Notes under the pieces: model-generated
Told to the model about the DNA's origin: nothing
The model's input: the letters and a program-made list of their open reading frames with translations, nothing else
Databases searched by the model: none
Part shown: positions 1 through 6,300 of the stretch, piece by piece
Layout of the letters: each line of letters opens with the position of its first letter
Position numbering within the stretch: the stretch's first letter is position 1
Translations under genes and position numbers: made by a program
DNA from: CAG-273 sp964618105
GTDB taxonomy: Bacteria; Bacillota; Clostridia; TANB77; CAG-508
DNA length: 14,194 bases
Direction of reading: 5' to 3'
NCBI GenBank assembly: GCA_964618105.1
Contig: CAZUAJ010000022.1
Coordinates: forward strand, 1 to 14,194

Positions 1-62
1 GGGAATCGAACCCATGTCTCCGCCGTGAAAGGGCGATGTCTTAACCGCTTGACCACGGGGCC
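1..62 (-). tRNA. tRNA-Glu (anticodon TTC), 3' end cut by window edge
   Basis: Read on the minus strand, the sequence starts GGCCCCGTGGTCAAGCGG, giving a typical D arm. It continues with an anticodon arm whose loop is CTTTCAC (anticodon TTC) and a T arm containing GGTTCGATTCCC. This matches bacterial tRNA-Glu(UUC). The 3' half of the acceptor stem and the end lie outside the window. It is the second gene after tRNA-Lys, and the two are probably co-transcribed from the promoter at 227-255. Confidence 0.95.
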
Positions 63-76
63 ATAAAAGAAACTTG

Positions 77-103
77 CTAGGATTTAATCAAATTAAATCC
101 TAG
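77..103 (-). repeat. Perfect hairpin between the two tRNA genes
   Basis: CTAGGATTTAA (77-87) and TTAAATCCTAG (93-103) are exact inverse complements of 11 bp around a 5-base loop. The hairpin lies in the 44-base spacer between tRNA-Lys and tRNA-Glu. On the minus strand it is followed only by CAAGTTTCTTTT, a weak T-rich stretch, so it could be a leaky terminator or a processing signal for the tRNA precursor. The role is inference. Confidence 0.6.
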
Positions 104-106
104 TTA

Positions 107-182
107 TGGTGAGCCATCGCGGACTCGAACCGCGGACAACTTGATTAAAAGTCAAGTGCTCTACCACCTGAGCTAATGACCC
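107..182 (-). tRNA. tRNA-Lys (anticodon TTT), CCA encoded
   Basis: This is a complete 76-base tRNA on the minus strand. The acceptor stem pairs GGGTCAT with ATGGCTC, including G-U pairs, followed by discriminator A and an encoded CCA at 107-109. The D arm contains AGCTCAGGTGGTAGAGC. The anticodon stem CTTGA/TCAAG encloses the loop CTTTTAA (anticodon TTT), and the T arm contains GGTTCGAGTCC. It is the first gene of a tRNA-Lys/tRNA-Glu unit. Confidence 0.97.
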
Positions 183-226
183 AAGTTTCAAGCTCGTAAC
201 TAACCACTTATGTTAGCACAAGCCTT

Positions 227-255
227 ATTTTAAACTATTTTTTTATATTTGTCAA
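227..255 (-). promoter_or_regulatory. Promoter of the tRNA-Lys/tRNA-Glu unit
   Basis: On the minus strand there is a perfect -35 TTGACA (250-255), a 17-base spacer and a -10 TAAAAT (227-232). Transcription should start around 220, about 38 bases before mature tRNA-Lys. This strong consensus promoter suits a stable-RNA gene. Confidence 0.85.
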
Positions 256-342
256 TACATTTTTTACTTTTTGTGAAATTTTTTTGAATTTTTTGTGTTT
301 CTGTCATAAAATGTTAAGCAAAATTACTTTTAGTATATGATT

Positions 343-528
343 TTATGTGTTTAATTTTTTAATTAATTCTTCTACATCTATTCCATGTACTTCACAAGCT
401 TCTGCTATCGTTTCTGCTTGTGATGCTGGACATCCTAAACAATGCATTCCAGCTTCTAATAAAATTTCTGCTTTTTCTGGCGCTTTTTCTAAAAGTTCTC
501 CTATTGTCATATCTTTATTTATTTGCAT
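343..528 (-). CDS. DUF1858 small redox-disulfide protein
   Basis: This is a 61-residue soluble protein with the family pattern of DUF1858, also described as the hybrid-cluster-protein-associated redox disulfide domain. A helical start (MTIGELLEKAPEKAEILLEAG) is followed by the CxxC motif HCLGCPAS (Cys30, Cys33) and a helical tail ending GIDVEELIKKLN. Known relatives occur alone in Clostridia or as the N-terminal part of ScdA/RIC-type iron-sulfur repair proteins; the exact reaction is not established. The start is ATG with GGGAG about 7 bases upstream. Its codons are less extreme in AT than those of the secretion-type genes across the divergent promoter. No clear hairpin terminator is seen after the stop. 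Confidence 0.85.
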   Translation of the reverse strand: MQINKDMTIGELLEKAPEKAEILLEAGMHCLGCPASQAETIAEACEVHGIDVEELIKKLNT

Positions 529-574
529 ATTTTTTCTCCCTTCTAAAATTTAATTATTAAAACAATTAAATTTT

Positions 575-603
575 AACATAATTTTTTTAAAAAGTATAGA
601 CAA
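575..603 (-). promoter_or_regulatory. Promoter of the DUF1858 gene
   Basis: Minus-strand TTGTCT (598-603), 17 bases, then TATGTT (575-580), placing transcription start about 40 bases before the ATG. Its -35 overlaps the -35 of the promoter reading the other way. The match to consensus is moderate. Confidence 0.45.
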
Positions 604-625
604 ATTTAAAAATATGTTATATGAT
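597..625 (+). promoter_or_regulatory. Promoter of the plus-strand secretion operon
   Basis: TAGACA (597-602), a 17-base spacer, then TATGAT (620-625). Start of transcription near 632 leaves only a few bases before the AAGGTGG ribosome binding site at 639-645. It faces away from the DUF1858 promoter and shares its -35 region with it, so the two may compete for RNA polymerase. Confidence 0.6.
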
Positions 626-654
626 TGTAAAAAATTGGAAGGTGGTGTTGTTTT

Positions 655-801
655 ATAATTTTAATTGATTATTTTTTTATTATTCTTATTATCAATACTT
701 TTATATTTTTTTATTCATTATATAATTTTTTTGATATTAAAATTTTTCATAATCTACAAGGTTCTAAATTAAAATTAAAAAATTCTAATTATTTCAAATA
801 A
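655..801 (+). CDS. Small single-span membrane protein, first gene of the secretion operon
   Basis: This 47-48 codon frame has no ATG, GTG or TTG start. AAGGTGG at 639-645 is followed after 9 bases by in-frame ATA (655) and then ATT (658), so I take one of these as the start; 655 is marked. The product is a hydrophobic helix (IDYFFIILIINTFIFFYSLY) followed by a short basic tail ending in NYFK, consistent with an inner-membrane peptide with a cytoplasmic C-terminus. It ends 45 bases before virD4. I do not recognise the family. Its position directly after a promoter and with a ribosome binding site supports translation, but the gene could be spurious in such AT-rich DNA. Confidence 0.45.
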   Translation: MILIDYFFIILIINTFIFFYSLYNFFDIKIFHNLQGSKLKLKNSNYFK

Positions 802-830
802 TTTTTTAGTAATTAAATTAATAACTTTTT

Positions 831-849
831 AAGGAGGTGTTTATGAATT
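831..849 (+). promoter_or_regulatory. Ribosome binding site and unusual ATT start of virD4
   Basis: AAGGAGG (831-837) is followed by ATG AAT TAA (843-851), a two-residue minicistron that stops at once. The ATT at 847-849 shares its last T with that stop codon, lies 9 bases from the Shine-Dalgarno sequence and opens the long virD4 frame. So virD4 is read either from AUU directly or by reinitiation or frameshift from the minicistron. Confidence 0.65.
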
Positions 850-2559
850 AAACGTTTTTTATTCATTTTATTTTTTACTCTTATTTTTTGTTTTATAGGT
901 TACAAAATATTTTCTCCAATTTATTTTCAAGATAGTATTATTATAAATTATGGATTACATCCATTTGATATTTGTTTAGAACAGCCTACTTTATGGAAAT
1001 ATTTAAAAATTTTATTTTTAATTACCTATACTTATTCTGGAATATTTTTTTCTAATTTATTTTTTAATTTATTTAATTTAAAAAATATAAAAAAATTAAA
1101 TAAAAATAAATCAAATAAAAAAAATCATCATTTAAAAAATTTAAATAAAAAAAGTGAATTAAAATTATTAATTGGAGAAAATGTTAATACAAAAGATTTA
1201 ATTTATTTACCTGAAAAAGGGTTATACCAAAATATTTTAATTACAGGTACAATTGGTACAGGCAAAACTAGTAGTGCCATGTATCCTTTTACTAAACAAC
1301 TAATTAAATATGAAAATAATAATAACGAAAAAAAATTAGGAATGTTAATTTTAGATGTTAAAGGTAATTATTATAAAAAAGTTTTAGAATTTGCAAATGA
1401 ATTTAATAGAGAAAAAGATATTATTGTTATTGAATTAAATGGCAAATATAAATATAATCCTTTACATAAACCAAATTTAAAGCCTTCCATACTTGCAAAC
1501 AGATTAAAAACAATTTTGCTTCTTTTTTCTAAAAATAACTCTGAAAGTTACTGGATTGATAAATCCGCCCAAATTTTAGAAGAATGTATTAAGTTATGTA
1601 GATTATATAATAATAATTATGTAACATTTAATGAATTACATAAATTAATTACTGAACCCAATTATTATTTAGAAAAAATTAATTATTTACGAAACAAATT
1701 TATTAAAAATAAATTTTCTAAAAATCAAATTTATGATTTATATTCTAGTTTAAATTTTTTTGAAAAAGAATATTTATGTTTAGACCAACGAACCTTATCT
1801 ATTTTAAAGTCTGAAATTACACGTATTACAAATTCATTTATTTCTGATTACGACATATTAAAAACTTTTTGTCCAGAAAAAAAAGAGCTTAACTTTTTTG
1901 GTTTTGAAGAAGTAATAAATAAAGGAAAAATTGTTGTTTTAAATATGAATATAAACGAATATTCAAATTTATCTAAAATTATTTCAGCATATTTAAAATT
2001 AGATTTTCAAACAGATGTAATGACAAGACTTGCTAATAGCAAAAACAACGATTTTAGAAGTGTTTGTTTTATTTCAGATGAGTATTCTGAATATTGTACA
2101 GAAACGGATTGTAATTTTTTTTCTCAAAGTAGAGAAGCTAAATGTATAAATATTGTTGCTACTCAAAGTTATACTTCATTATTAAATACTTTACATGAAC
2201 AATCTGCAGTAAATGTTATTATTCAAAGTTTAATAAATAAATTATGGTTTCGTAATGATGATATTTTTACAATTGAAAATGCTCAAAAACAAATTGGTAA
2301 AGAAGATAAAGAAAAAATATCAAAAGGAATTTCTGAAAATGCAAAAGAAACTGTTTTTAGTTATTTTACCAATTCTTTAAATTCAAAAAACTCTAGTATT
2401 TCCGAAACAATTACCACTACTATTCAAAATGATTTTGTATATGATACAAATTTTTTCACTAGGCATTTATCTAGCTTTCATTGTTTAAGTTTTTTATCTA
2501 CTGGATCTGAAATTCTTCCACCATCAGAATTAGAATTATTTCCATATTTTAAAATTTAA
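847..2559 (+). CDS. virD4: VirD4/TraG-type coupling ATPase (type IV coupling protein)
   Basis: This 570-residue inner-membrane ATPase would deliver substrates to a type IV secretion channel. Two N-terminal membrane segments (about 4-20 and 48-68) precede the ATPase domain, as in VirD4/TraG. Walker A is GTIGTGKT at residues 134-141. Walker B ends in VCFISDEY with Asp411-Glu412, and ATQSY follows, as in the FtsK/HerA-like coupling proteins. The frame runs open from ATT at 847. The first ATG in this frame (1279) comes after Walker A and would remove both membrane helices and the P-loop, so it cannot be the true start. ATG at 843 is out of frame. The gene is followed 24 bases later by the pilin gene, so it belongs to the same operon. 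The substrate is unknown, and no relaxase gene lies in the window. Confidence 0.85.
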   Translation: MKRFLFILFFTLIFCFIGYKIFSPIYFQDSIIINYGLHPFDICLEQPTLWKYLKILFLITYTYSGIFFSNLFFNLFNLKNIKKLNKNKSNKKNHHLKNLNKKSELKLLIGENVNTKDLIYLPEKGLYQNILITGTIGTGKTSSAMYPFTKQLIKYENNNNEKKLGMLILDVKGNYYKKVLEFANEFNREKDIIVIELNGKYKYNPLHKPNLKPSILANRLKTILLLFSKNNSESYWIDKSAQILEECIKLCRLYNNNYVTFNELHKLITEPNYYLEKINYLRNKFIKNKFSKNQIYDLYSSLNFFEKEYLCLDQRTLSILKSEITRITNSFISDYDILKTFCPEKKELNFFGFEEVINKGKIVVLNMNINEYSNLSKIISAYLKLDFQTDVMTRLANSKNNDFRSVCFISDEYSEYCTETDCNFFSQSREAKCINIVATQSYTSLLNTLHEQSAVNVIIQSLINKLWFRNDDIFTIENAQKQIGKEDKEKISKGISENAKETVFSYFTNSLNSKNSSISETITTTIQNDFVYDTNFFTRHLSSFHCLSFLSTGSEILPPSELELFPYFKI

Positions 2560-2583
2560 TTATTTTTAGGAGGTTTTTTATTT

Positions 2584-2928
2584 ATGTTTAATTTTATTTT
2601 CAAAAAAAAATATTTATTTATTTTATTTATTATTTTATTTTTATTTATTTTTTCTTCTAATGTAAGTGCAAATTTATTTAATGGTAATCCTGAACTTGTA
2701 GACAAGTTAAATTCAGCTTTTGAAAAAATTGAAAATTGGATGCTTTCATTAGCTACTCCAGCCGCTGCGGTTGCTGTTGCTGTTGGTATATTTATGAAAA
2801 AATTTAGTTTTGGCGATGAAGAAAAAATTCGTACTGCAAAAAAATTAATTCGTGGCAGTTTATTTTCTTATGGATTTATTCTTGTTCTTGACTTAATTTT
2901 ATCAGCAATAAAGTCTTTATTAACTTAG
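2584..2928 (+). CDS. VirB2/TrbC-like pilin, membrane subunit
   Basis: This 114-residue protein begins with a basic N-terminus and a long hydrophobic segment (about 9-28) ending NVSA, a plausible signal peptidase site (the sequence continues NLFNGN). Two further membrane helices follow, about 55-71 (alanine/valine rich, TPAAAVAVAVGIF) and 93-111, separated by a charged loop (KKFSFGDEEKIRTAKKLIRG). This layout is that of VirB2/TrbC pilin subunits and of the small helical proteins found beside VirB6 in Gram-positive conjugation operons. The start is ATG with AGGAGG 10 bases upstream. Its neighbours, virD4 before and a VirB6-like gene 12 bases after, support the role. The assignment rests on architecture and context, because pilin sequences are poorly conserved. 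Confidence 0.7.
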   Translation: MFNFIFKKKYLFILFIILFLFIFSSNVSANLFNGNPELVDKLNSAFEKIENWMLSLATPAAAVAVAVGIFMKKFSFGDEEKIRTAKKLIRGSLFSYGFILVLDLILSAIKSLLT

Positions 2929-2940
2929 GGGGTATATATT

Positions 2941-3825
2941 TTGAATGACACAACTAATTTAACTACCTCAATTGTTCAAACAATTAATTCAATATTTGAA
3001 ACACTGTTTTCTTCAATTGATAATACTATTTACAACACTTTAGATGAATTAACTTTTATAGATACAAATATTTTAAATAATTCTATTTTTCAAAAAATAT
3101 TTGGAACAAATAATTATAATGGTTTGTTGGTAATTGCTAATTCTTTATTAATAGGTTTTTCTATTTATTACGCAATTCGATTAATTTATTCTTATTACAT
3201 GAATTTACAAATTGAAAGACCCTATCAATTTATTTTTAAATTATTAATATTTGGAATTGTTATGAACTGTTCATATTTTATTTGTAGTCAATTTATACAA
3301 ATAAATAGTTTTATTTCAGATGCCATTAGAAATTTAGGAAAAAATATTTTTGGACATGATATTTCTTTTTATGAATTAATAAATAAATTAAACAATATTA
3401 TTTCTTTAGAACAAAGCGAATTTAATATTTTTTCTTTTGATGGATTAATTAAAAGTTTTATTTCAATTAATTTATTTAATTTAATTTTTTCATATTCTCT
3501 TAGATTTGTTATGGTAAAAGTATTTGTTTTACTTACACCTTTTGCAATATTAAGTTTAATTAATGAATCTACTTCATGGTTTTTTAAAACTTGGTTTAGA
3601 ACCATTTTATCTTTATTACTGCAACAATCTTTTATTTCAATTATTTTATTAATTATTTTTTCATTTAATTTTTCTTCAAATGATACTATTTCTAAATTAA
3701 TGTATATTGGTGGAATATATGCTTTAGTTCGAGCAAATTCTTATATGCAAAATTTAATTGGTGGAATTTCAACAGATATTTCAAATAATTTTAATATTGG
3801 CAATAAATTATTAAAAAATATTTAA
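2941..3825 (+). CDS. VirB6/TrbL-like polytopic inner-membrane channel protein
   Basis: This 294-residue protein has about five membrane segments: roughly 60-85, 95-118, 175-205, 213-245 and 253-267. The long hydrophobic middle (SYSLRFVMVKVFVLLTPFAILSL) followed by a W-rich turn (STSWFFKTWFRTILSLLLQQ) is typical of VirB6/TrbL-like proteins that form the inner-membrane pore of type IV secretion systems. The start is TTG with a GGGGGT ribosome binding site 7 bases upstream; no ATG fits. It lies 12 bases after the pilin gene and 65 before the PrgI-like gene. The match is by topology and context rather than by catalytic residues. Confidence 0.75.
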   Translation: MNDTTNLTTSIVQTINSIFETLFSSIDNTIYNTLDELTFIDTNILNNSIFQKIFGTNNYNGLLVIANSLLIGFSIYYAIRLIYSYYMNLQIERPYQFIFKLLIFGIVMNCSYFICSQFIQINSFISDAIRNLGKNIFGHDISFYELINKLNNIISLEQSEFNIFSFDGLIKSFISINLFNLIFSYSLRFVMVKVFVLLTPFAILSLINESTSWFFKTWFRTILSLLLQQSFISIILLIIFSFNFSSNDTISKLMYIGGIYALVRANSYMQNLIGGISTDISNNFNIGNKLLKNI

Positions 3826-3890
3826 TTTTTATTAAATTTAAATTAACTATATAAAATGTTTATTTTTTAACAATTATGAAAGGATTTTTT

Positions 3891-4223
3891 ATGAAATTTA
3901 TTTTTCCACAAAATTATAATTTTAAAAATAAATTATTTGGAATAATTGATTATCCTAATTTATTTTTAAATATTATTTGGGATTTTTTTATTTTTTTATT
4001 AATTAATTTATTATTTAAAAATACTACTATAAAATTATTTGTTTTTATTATTTTTGCTTTACCTGTTTTATTATTTAGTATTTTTAGCATTAATCATGAA
4101 AATATTTTTAAAATTATTATATATTTATTTAATTATATCACTAAACCCAAAATGTATGTGTATTCAAAAAATAATTTTAATTCTTTTATCCATAAGTTTA
4201 TTGTAAATTATAATAAAAAATGA
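3891..4223 (+). CDS. PrgI/VirB3-like small membrane protein
   Basis: This 110-residue protein has an N-terminal segment (KFIFPQNYNFKNKLFGIIDY), two closely spaced hydrophobic helices (about 29-45 and 50-68) and a basic tail with KPKMYVYSK. That is the plan of PrgI/VirB3 proteins, which bind VirB4 at the inner membrane. I choose ATG at 3891 because AAGGA sits 6 bases before it; the in-frame ATG at 3876 overlaps this site and has none of its own. The stop is TGA at 4221-4223. The end of the gene carries the promoter for dnaD. In classical systems virB3 lies next to virB4; here virB4 is more than 6 kb away on the other strand. Confidence 0.7.
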   Translation: MKFIFPQNYNFKNKLFGIIDYPNLFLNIIWDFFIFLLINLLFKNTTIKLFVFIIFALPVLLFSIFSINHENIFKIIIYLFNYITKPKMYVYSKNNFNSFIHKFIVNYNKK

Positions 4224-4229
4224 TATAAT
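4201..4229 (+). promoter_or_regulatory. Promoter of dnaD-dnaC
   Basis: TTGTAA (4201-4206), a 17-base spacer and a perfect TATAAT (4224-4229). The start point is predicted near 4236, about 27 bases before the dnaD ATG. It lies in the last codons of the PrgI-like gene, so the two replication genes can be transcribed independently of the secretion genes. Confidence 0.75.
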
Positions 4230-4262
4230 TTGACAAAACATAACATATTGGGGGAATTTTTT

Positions 4263-5228
4263 ATGAAATTAGAACAAAATGATTTATTACCTTTATTTTC
4301 AAGCACAAATCTTCCGGATATATTTTTTACAGAATATTTACCAGAAGCAAATGGTGATTATATTAAAGTATATTTGTATATATTATTTTTATCTAAATAT
4401 GATAAAGATATAAAATTAAATGACTTAAGCAAAAAATTAAACCTTTCTTTTAAAGTAATTCAAGATGCAATGAAATATTGGGAAGACCAAAATGTTATAG
4501 TTAAAAAAAATACCGGATATGTTTTTAATAATTTACAAGAAATAGAACTAAATAATTTATATAAGCCTAGAGTTTCTTTATCCGCCGAACAAGTACAAAA
4601 ATCAGCAGAAAGCCAAAAACGTGCTAAAACAATGGAATATATAAATAATAGATATTTTTCTGGATTAATGCCAACAACATGGTATCCTGATATTGAAATG
4701 TGGTTTAAAAAATATGGTTTTGACGATGAAGTTATGATGGCATTATTTAATCATTGTTTTGATAAATCTGCATTACATAAAAATTATATTCAAACAGTTG
4801 CAGATGCATGGGCCAAAAATAATATTAAAACATTTAATGACTTAGATTTATATTTTGAAAAACAAGAAAATGTTAATAAAATTGCAAGTATGATTATAAA
4901 AAAATTAGGACTTGGAAGACAACTTTCTCAATATGAATATGCTTATGTAGAAAAATGGTTAGTTGATTTTAAATTTACTTTTGATATTATAGAAATAGCT
5001 TTAAAAAGAACCACGTCTAAAGTTAATCCAAGTTTTGATTATATAGATAAATTATTAACTGATTGGCATGAACGCAGTTTTACAACAGCAGATCAAGTTC
5101 AACAATATTTAACAGAAATTAAACAGAAAAGTAAAAATATTAAGGAATTAGAAAAAACAACAATGAATTATCAAAATTATAACCAAAGAACTTATGAAAA
5201 TTTAAATGTTTTATATGCTAATCAATAA
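4263..5228 (+). CDS. DnaD-like primosome protein
   Basis: This 321-residue protein resembles DnaD/DnaB(Gram-positive) primosome proteins, which remodel DNA at origins and help load the replicative helicase. Residues about 10-85 form a winged-helix-like N-terminal domain (DYIKVYLYILFLSKYDKD, LNDLSKKLNLS). Two DnaD C-domain repeats follow, each with a YxxxIxxxW-type signature: YIQTVADAW in the first and YIDKLLTDW in the second. The ATG at 4263 is chosen because GGGGGAA (4250-4256) precedes it; the TTG at 4230 lies at the predicted transcription start and has no binding site. The dnaC-like gene follows after 24 bases. DnaD-DnaC pairs are common chromosomal genes in Clostridia, so these are probably host replication genes. 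Confidence 0.88.
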   Translation: MKLEQNDLLPLFSSTNLPDIFFTEYLPEANGDYIKVYLYILFLSKYDKDIKLNDLSKKLNLSFKVIQDAMKYWEDQNVIVKKNTGYVFNNLQEIELNNLYKPRVSLSAEQVQKSAESQKRAKTMEYINNRYFSGLMPTTWYPDIEMWFKKYGFDDEVMMALFNHCFDKSALHKNYIQTVADAWAKNNIKTFNDLDLYFEKQENVNKIASMIIKKLGLGRQLSQYEYAYVEKWLVDFKFTFDIIEIALKRTTSKVNPSFDYIDKLLTDWHERSFTTADQVQQYLTEIKQKSKNIKELEKTTMNYQNYNQRTYENLNVLYANQ

Positions 5229-5252
5229 TTTAAATTTATAAAGGAGAATATT

Positions 5253-6242
5253 TTGAATAATATAACATTAAAAACACTTTTAATTGAATATGACAAAAAA
5301 AGAATGAATGTTGAAAATATAGCACAAAAAGAAAAAGAAAACTTATATTTAGAATTTCCTGAACTTCATGAAATAGATAAAAAAATAAGTGCTTTAGCAT
5401 TTTCTTCAATGAAAGAATTAACAAAAAATAATGATAAAAAAATAATAAAAAAATTAAATTCTAATATTGAAAATTTAAAAAAACAAAAAGAAAATATATT
5501 AAATAATATTGGAGAAAAAGCTCAAAAAATAATTCCAAATTATGAATGTAAAAAATGTAATGATACAGGTTATATTTTTAATGGAAACTTTACAGAAATG
5601 TGCAGTTGTTTAAAACAAAAAATTTATAATATAGAATATAATAAAACAAATATATCAAATTTAGAAAAACAAAATTTTAATAATTTTAATTTGAATTTTT
5701 ATTCTGATGAAATAAATAAATCTAAATATAATTCAGATATTTCACCTAAAGAAAATATAAAGAAAATAAAAAATATTTGTCATAAATTTATTAATAATTT
5801 TGATGATATAGAACAACGTAATTTATTATTTACAGGAAATACAGGTTTAGGAAAAACATTTTTATCTAGTTGTATTGCTAATGAATTATTAAAAAAAGAA
5901 AAAACCGTATTATATCAAACTGCTTCTGTTATGCTTGATACTATTATTAGTTATCGTTTTGGTAAACCAAACGTTTCTAAGGATATTTATGATTATTTAT
6001 TAAATGTAGATTTATTAATAATTGATGATTTAGGCACTGAAGGGGTAAACAATATGAAAATAGTAGAATTATTTAATATTTTAAATAGTAGACTCTTAAA
6101 TAAAAATAAGAAAACTATTATTTCAACTAATTTGAGTTTACAAAATTTGTTTAATATTTATGATGAAAGAATTGTTTCTAGAATTGTTGGAAATTATGAT
6201 ATATGTTATTTTTTTGGTGAAGATATTCGTTTTAAAAAATAA
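5253..6242 (+). CDS. DnaC/DnaI-type AAA+ helicase loader
   Basis: This 329-residue ATPase is expected to load the replicative helicase on DNA together with the DnaD protein encoded just upstream. Its N-terminal half is a charged helical region with a zinc-binding cluster (Cys99, Cys102, Cys117, Cys119: CKKCNDTG and CSC). The AAA+ domain has Walker A GNTGLGKT (195-202), Walker B LLIIDDLG (254-261, Asp258-Asp259), sensor-1 ISTN (290-293) and the DnaC/DnaI-type ending YDERIVSRI with the likely arginine finger. IstB transposase helpers share this fold, but no transposase is nearby and the zinc cluster favours DnaC/DnaI. The start is TTG with AAGGAG 6 bases upstream. The gene ends just before a terminator shared with gyrA. 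Confidence 0.88.
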   Translation: MNNITLKTLLIEYDKKRMNVENIAQKEKENLYLEFPELHEIDKKISALAFSSMKELTKNNDKKIIKKLNSNIENLKKQKENILNNIGEKAQKIIPNYECKKCNDTGYIFNGNFTEMCSCLKQKIYNIEYNKTNISNLEKQNFNNFNLNFYSDEINKSKYNSDISPKENIKKIKNICHKFINNFDDIEQRNLLFTGNTGLGKTFLSSCIANELLKKEKTVLYQTASVMLDTIISYRFGKPNVSKDIYDYLLNVDLLIIDDLGTEGVNNMKIVELFNILNSRLLNKNKKTIISTNLSLQNLFNIYDERIVSRIVGNYDICYFFGEDIRFKK

Positions 6243-6246
6243 AATA

Positions 6247-6281
6247 AAAAATGATATTTCTAAAATAGAAATATCATTTTT
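6247..6281. terminator. Two-way terminator between dnaC-like gene and gyrA
   Basis: AAAAATGATATTTCT (6247-6261) and AGAAATATCATTTTT (6267-6281) are exact inverse complements of 15 bp around a 5-base loop, with A-runs on the left and T-runs on the right. Both strands thus give a hairpin followed by U residues, suiting the two convergent genes that end at 6242 and 6301. Confidence 0.85.
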
Positions 6282-6300
6282 ATTATTTTACCTTTCTGGT

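Noticed and set aside
847..2559. virD4 as a frameshifted pseudogene
   Set aside because: The frame is intact over 570 codons with all ATPase motifs, only the start codon is odd, and the same oddity occurs in other genes of the cluster.
4230..4262. dnaD starting at TTG 4230
   Set aside because: It lies before or at the predicted transcription start and lacks a ribosome binding site; ATG 4263 has GGGGGAA.
4201..4262. TTGACA at 4230-4235 as a second -35 box for dnaD
   Set aside because: No -10 element lies at the right distance before the ATG; the TTGTAA/TATAAT pair just upstream fits better.
5253..6242. IstB helper protein of an IS21-type insertion sequence
   Set aside because: No IstA transposase or terminal repeats nearby; the zinc cluster and the pairing with dnaD indicate a helicase loader.
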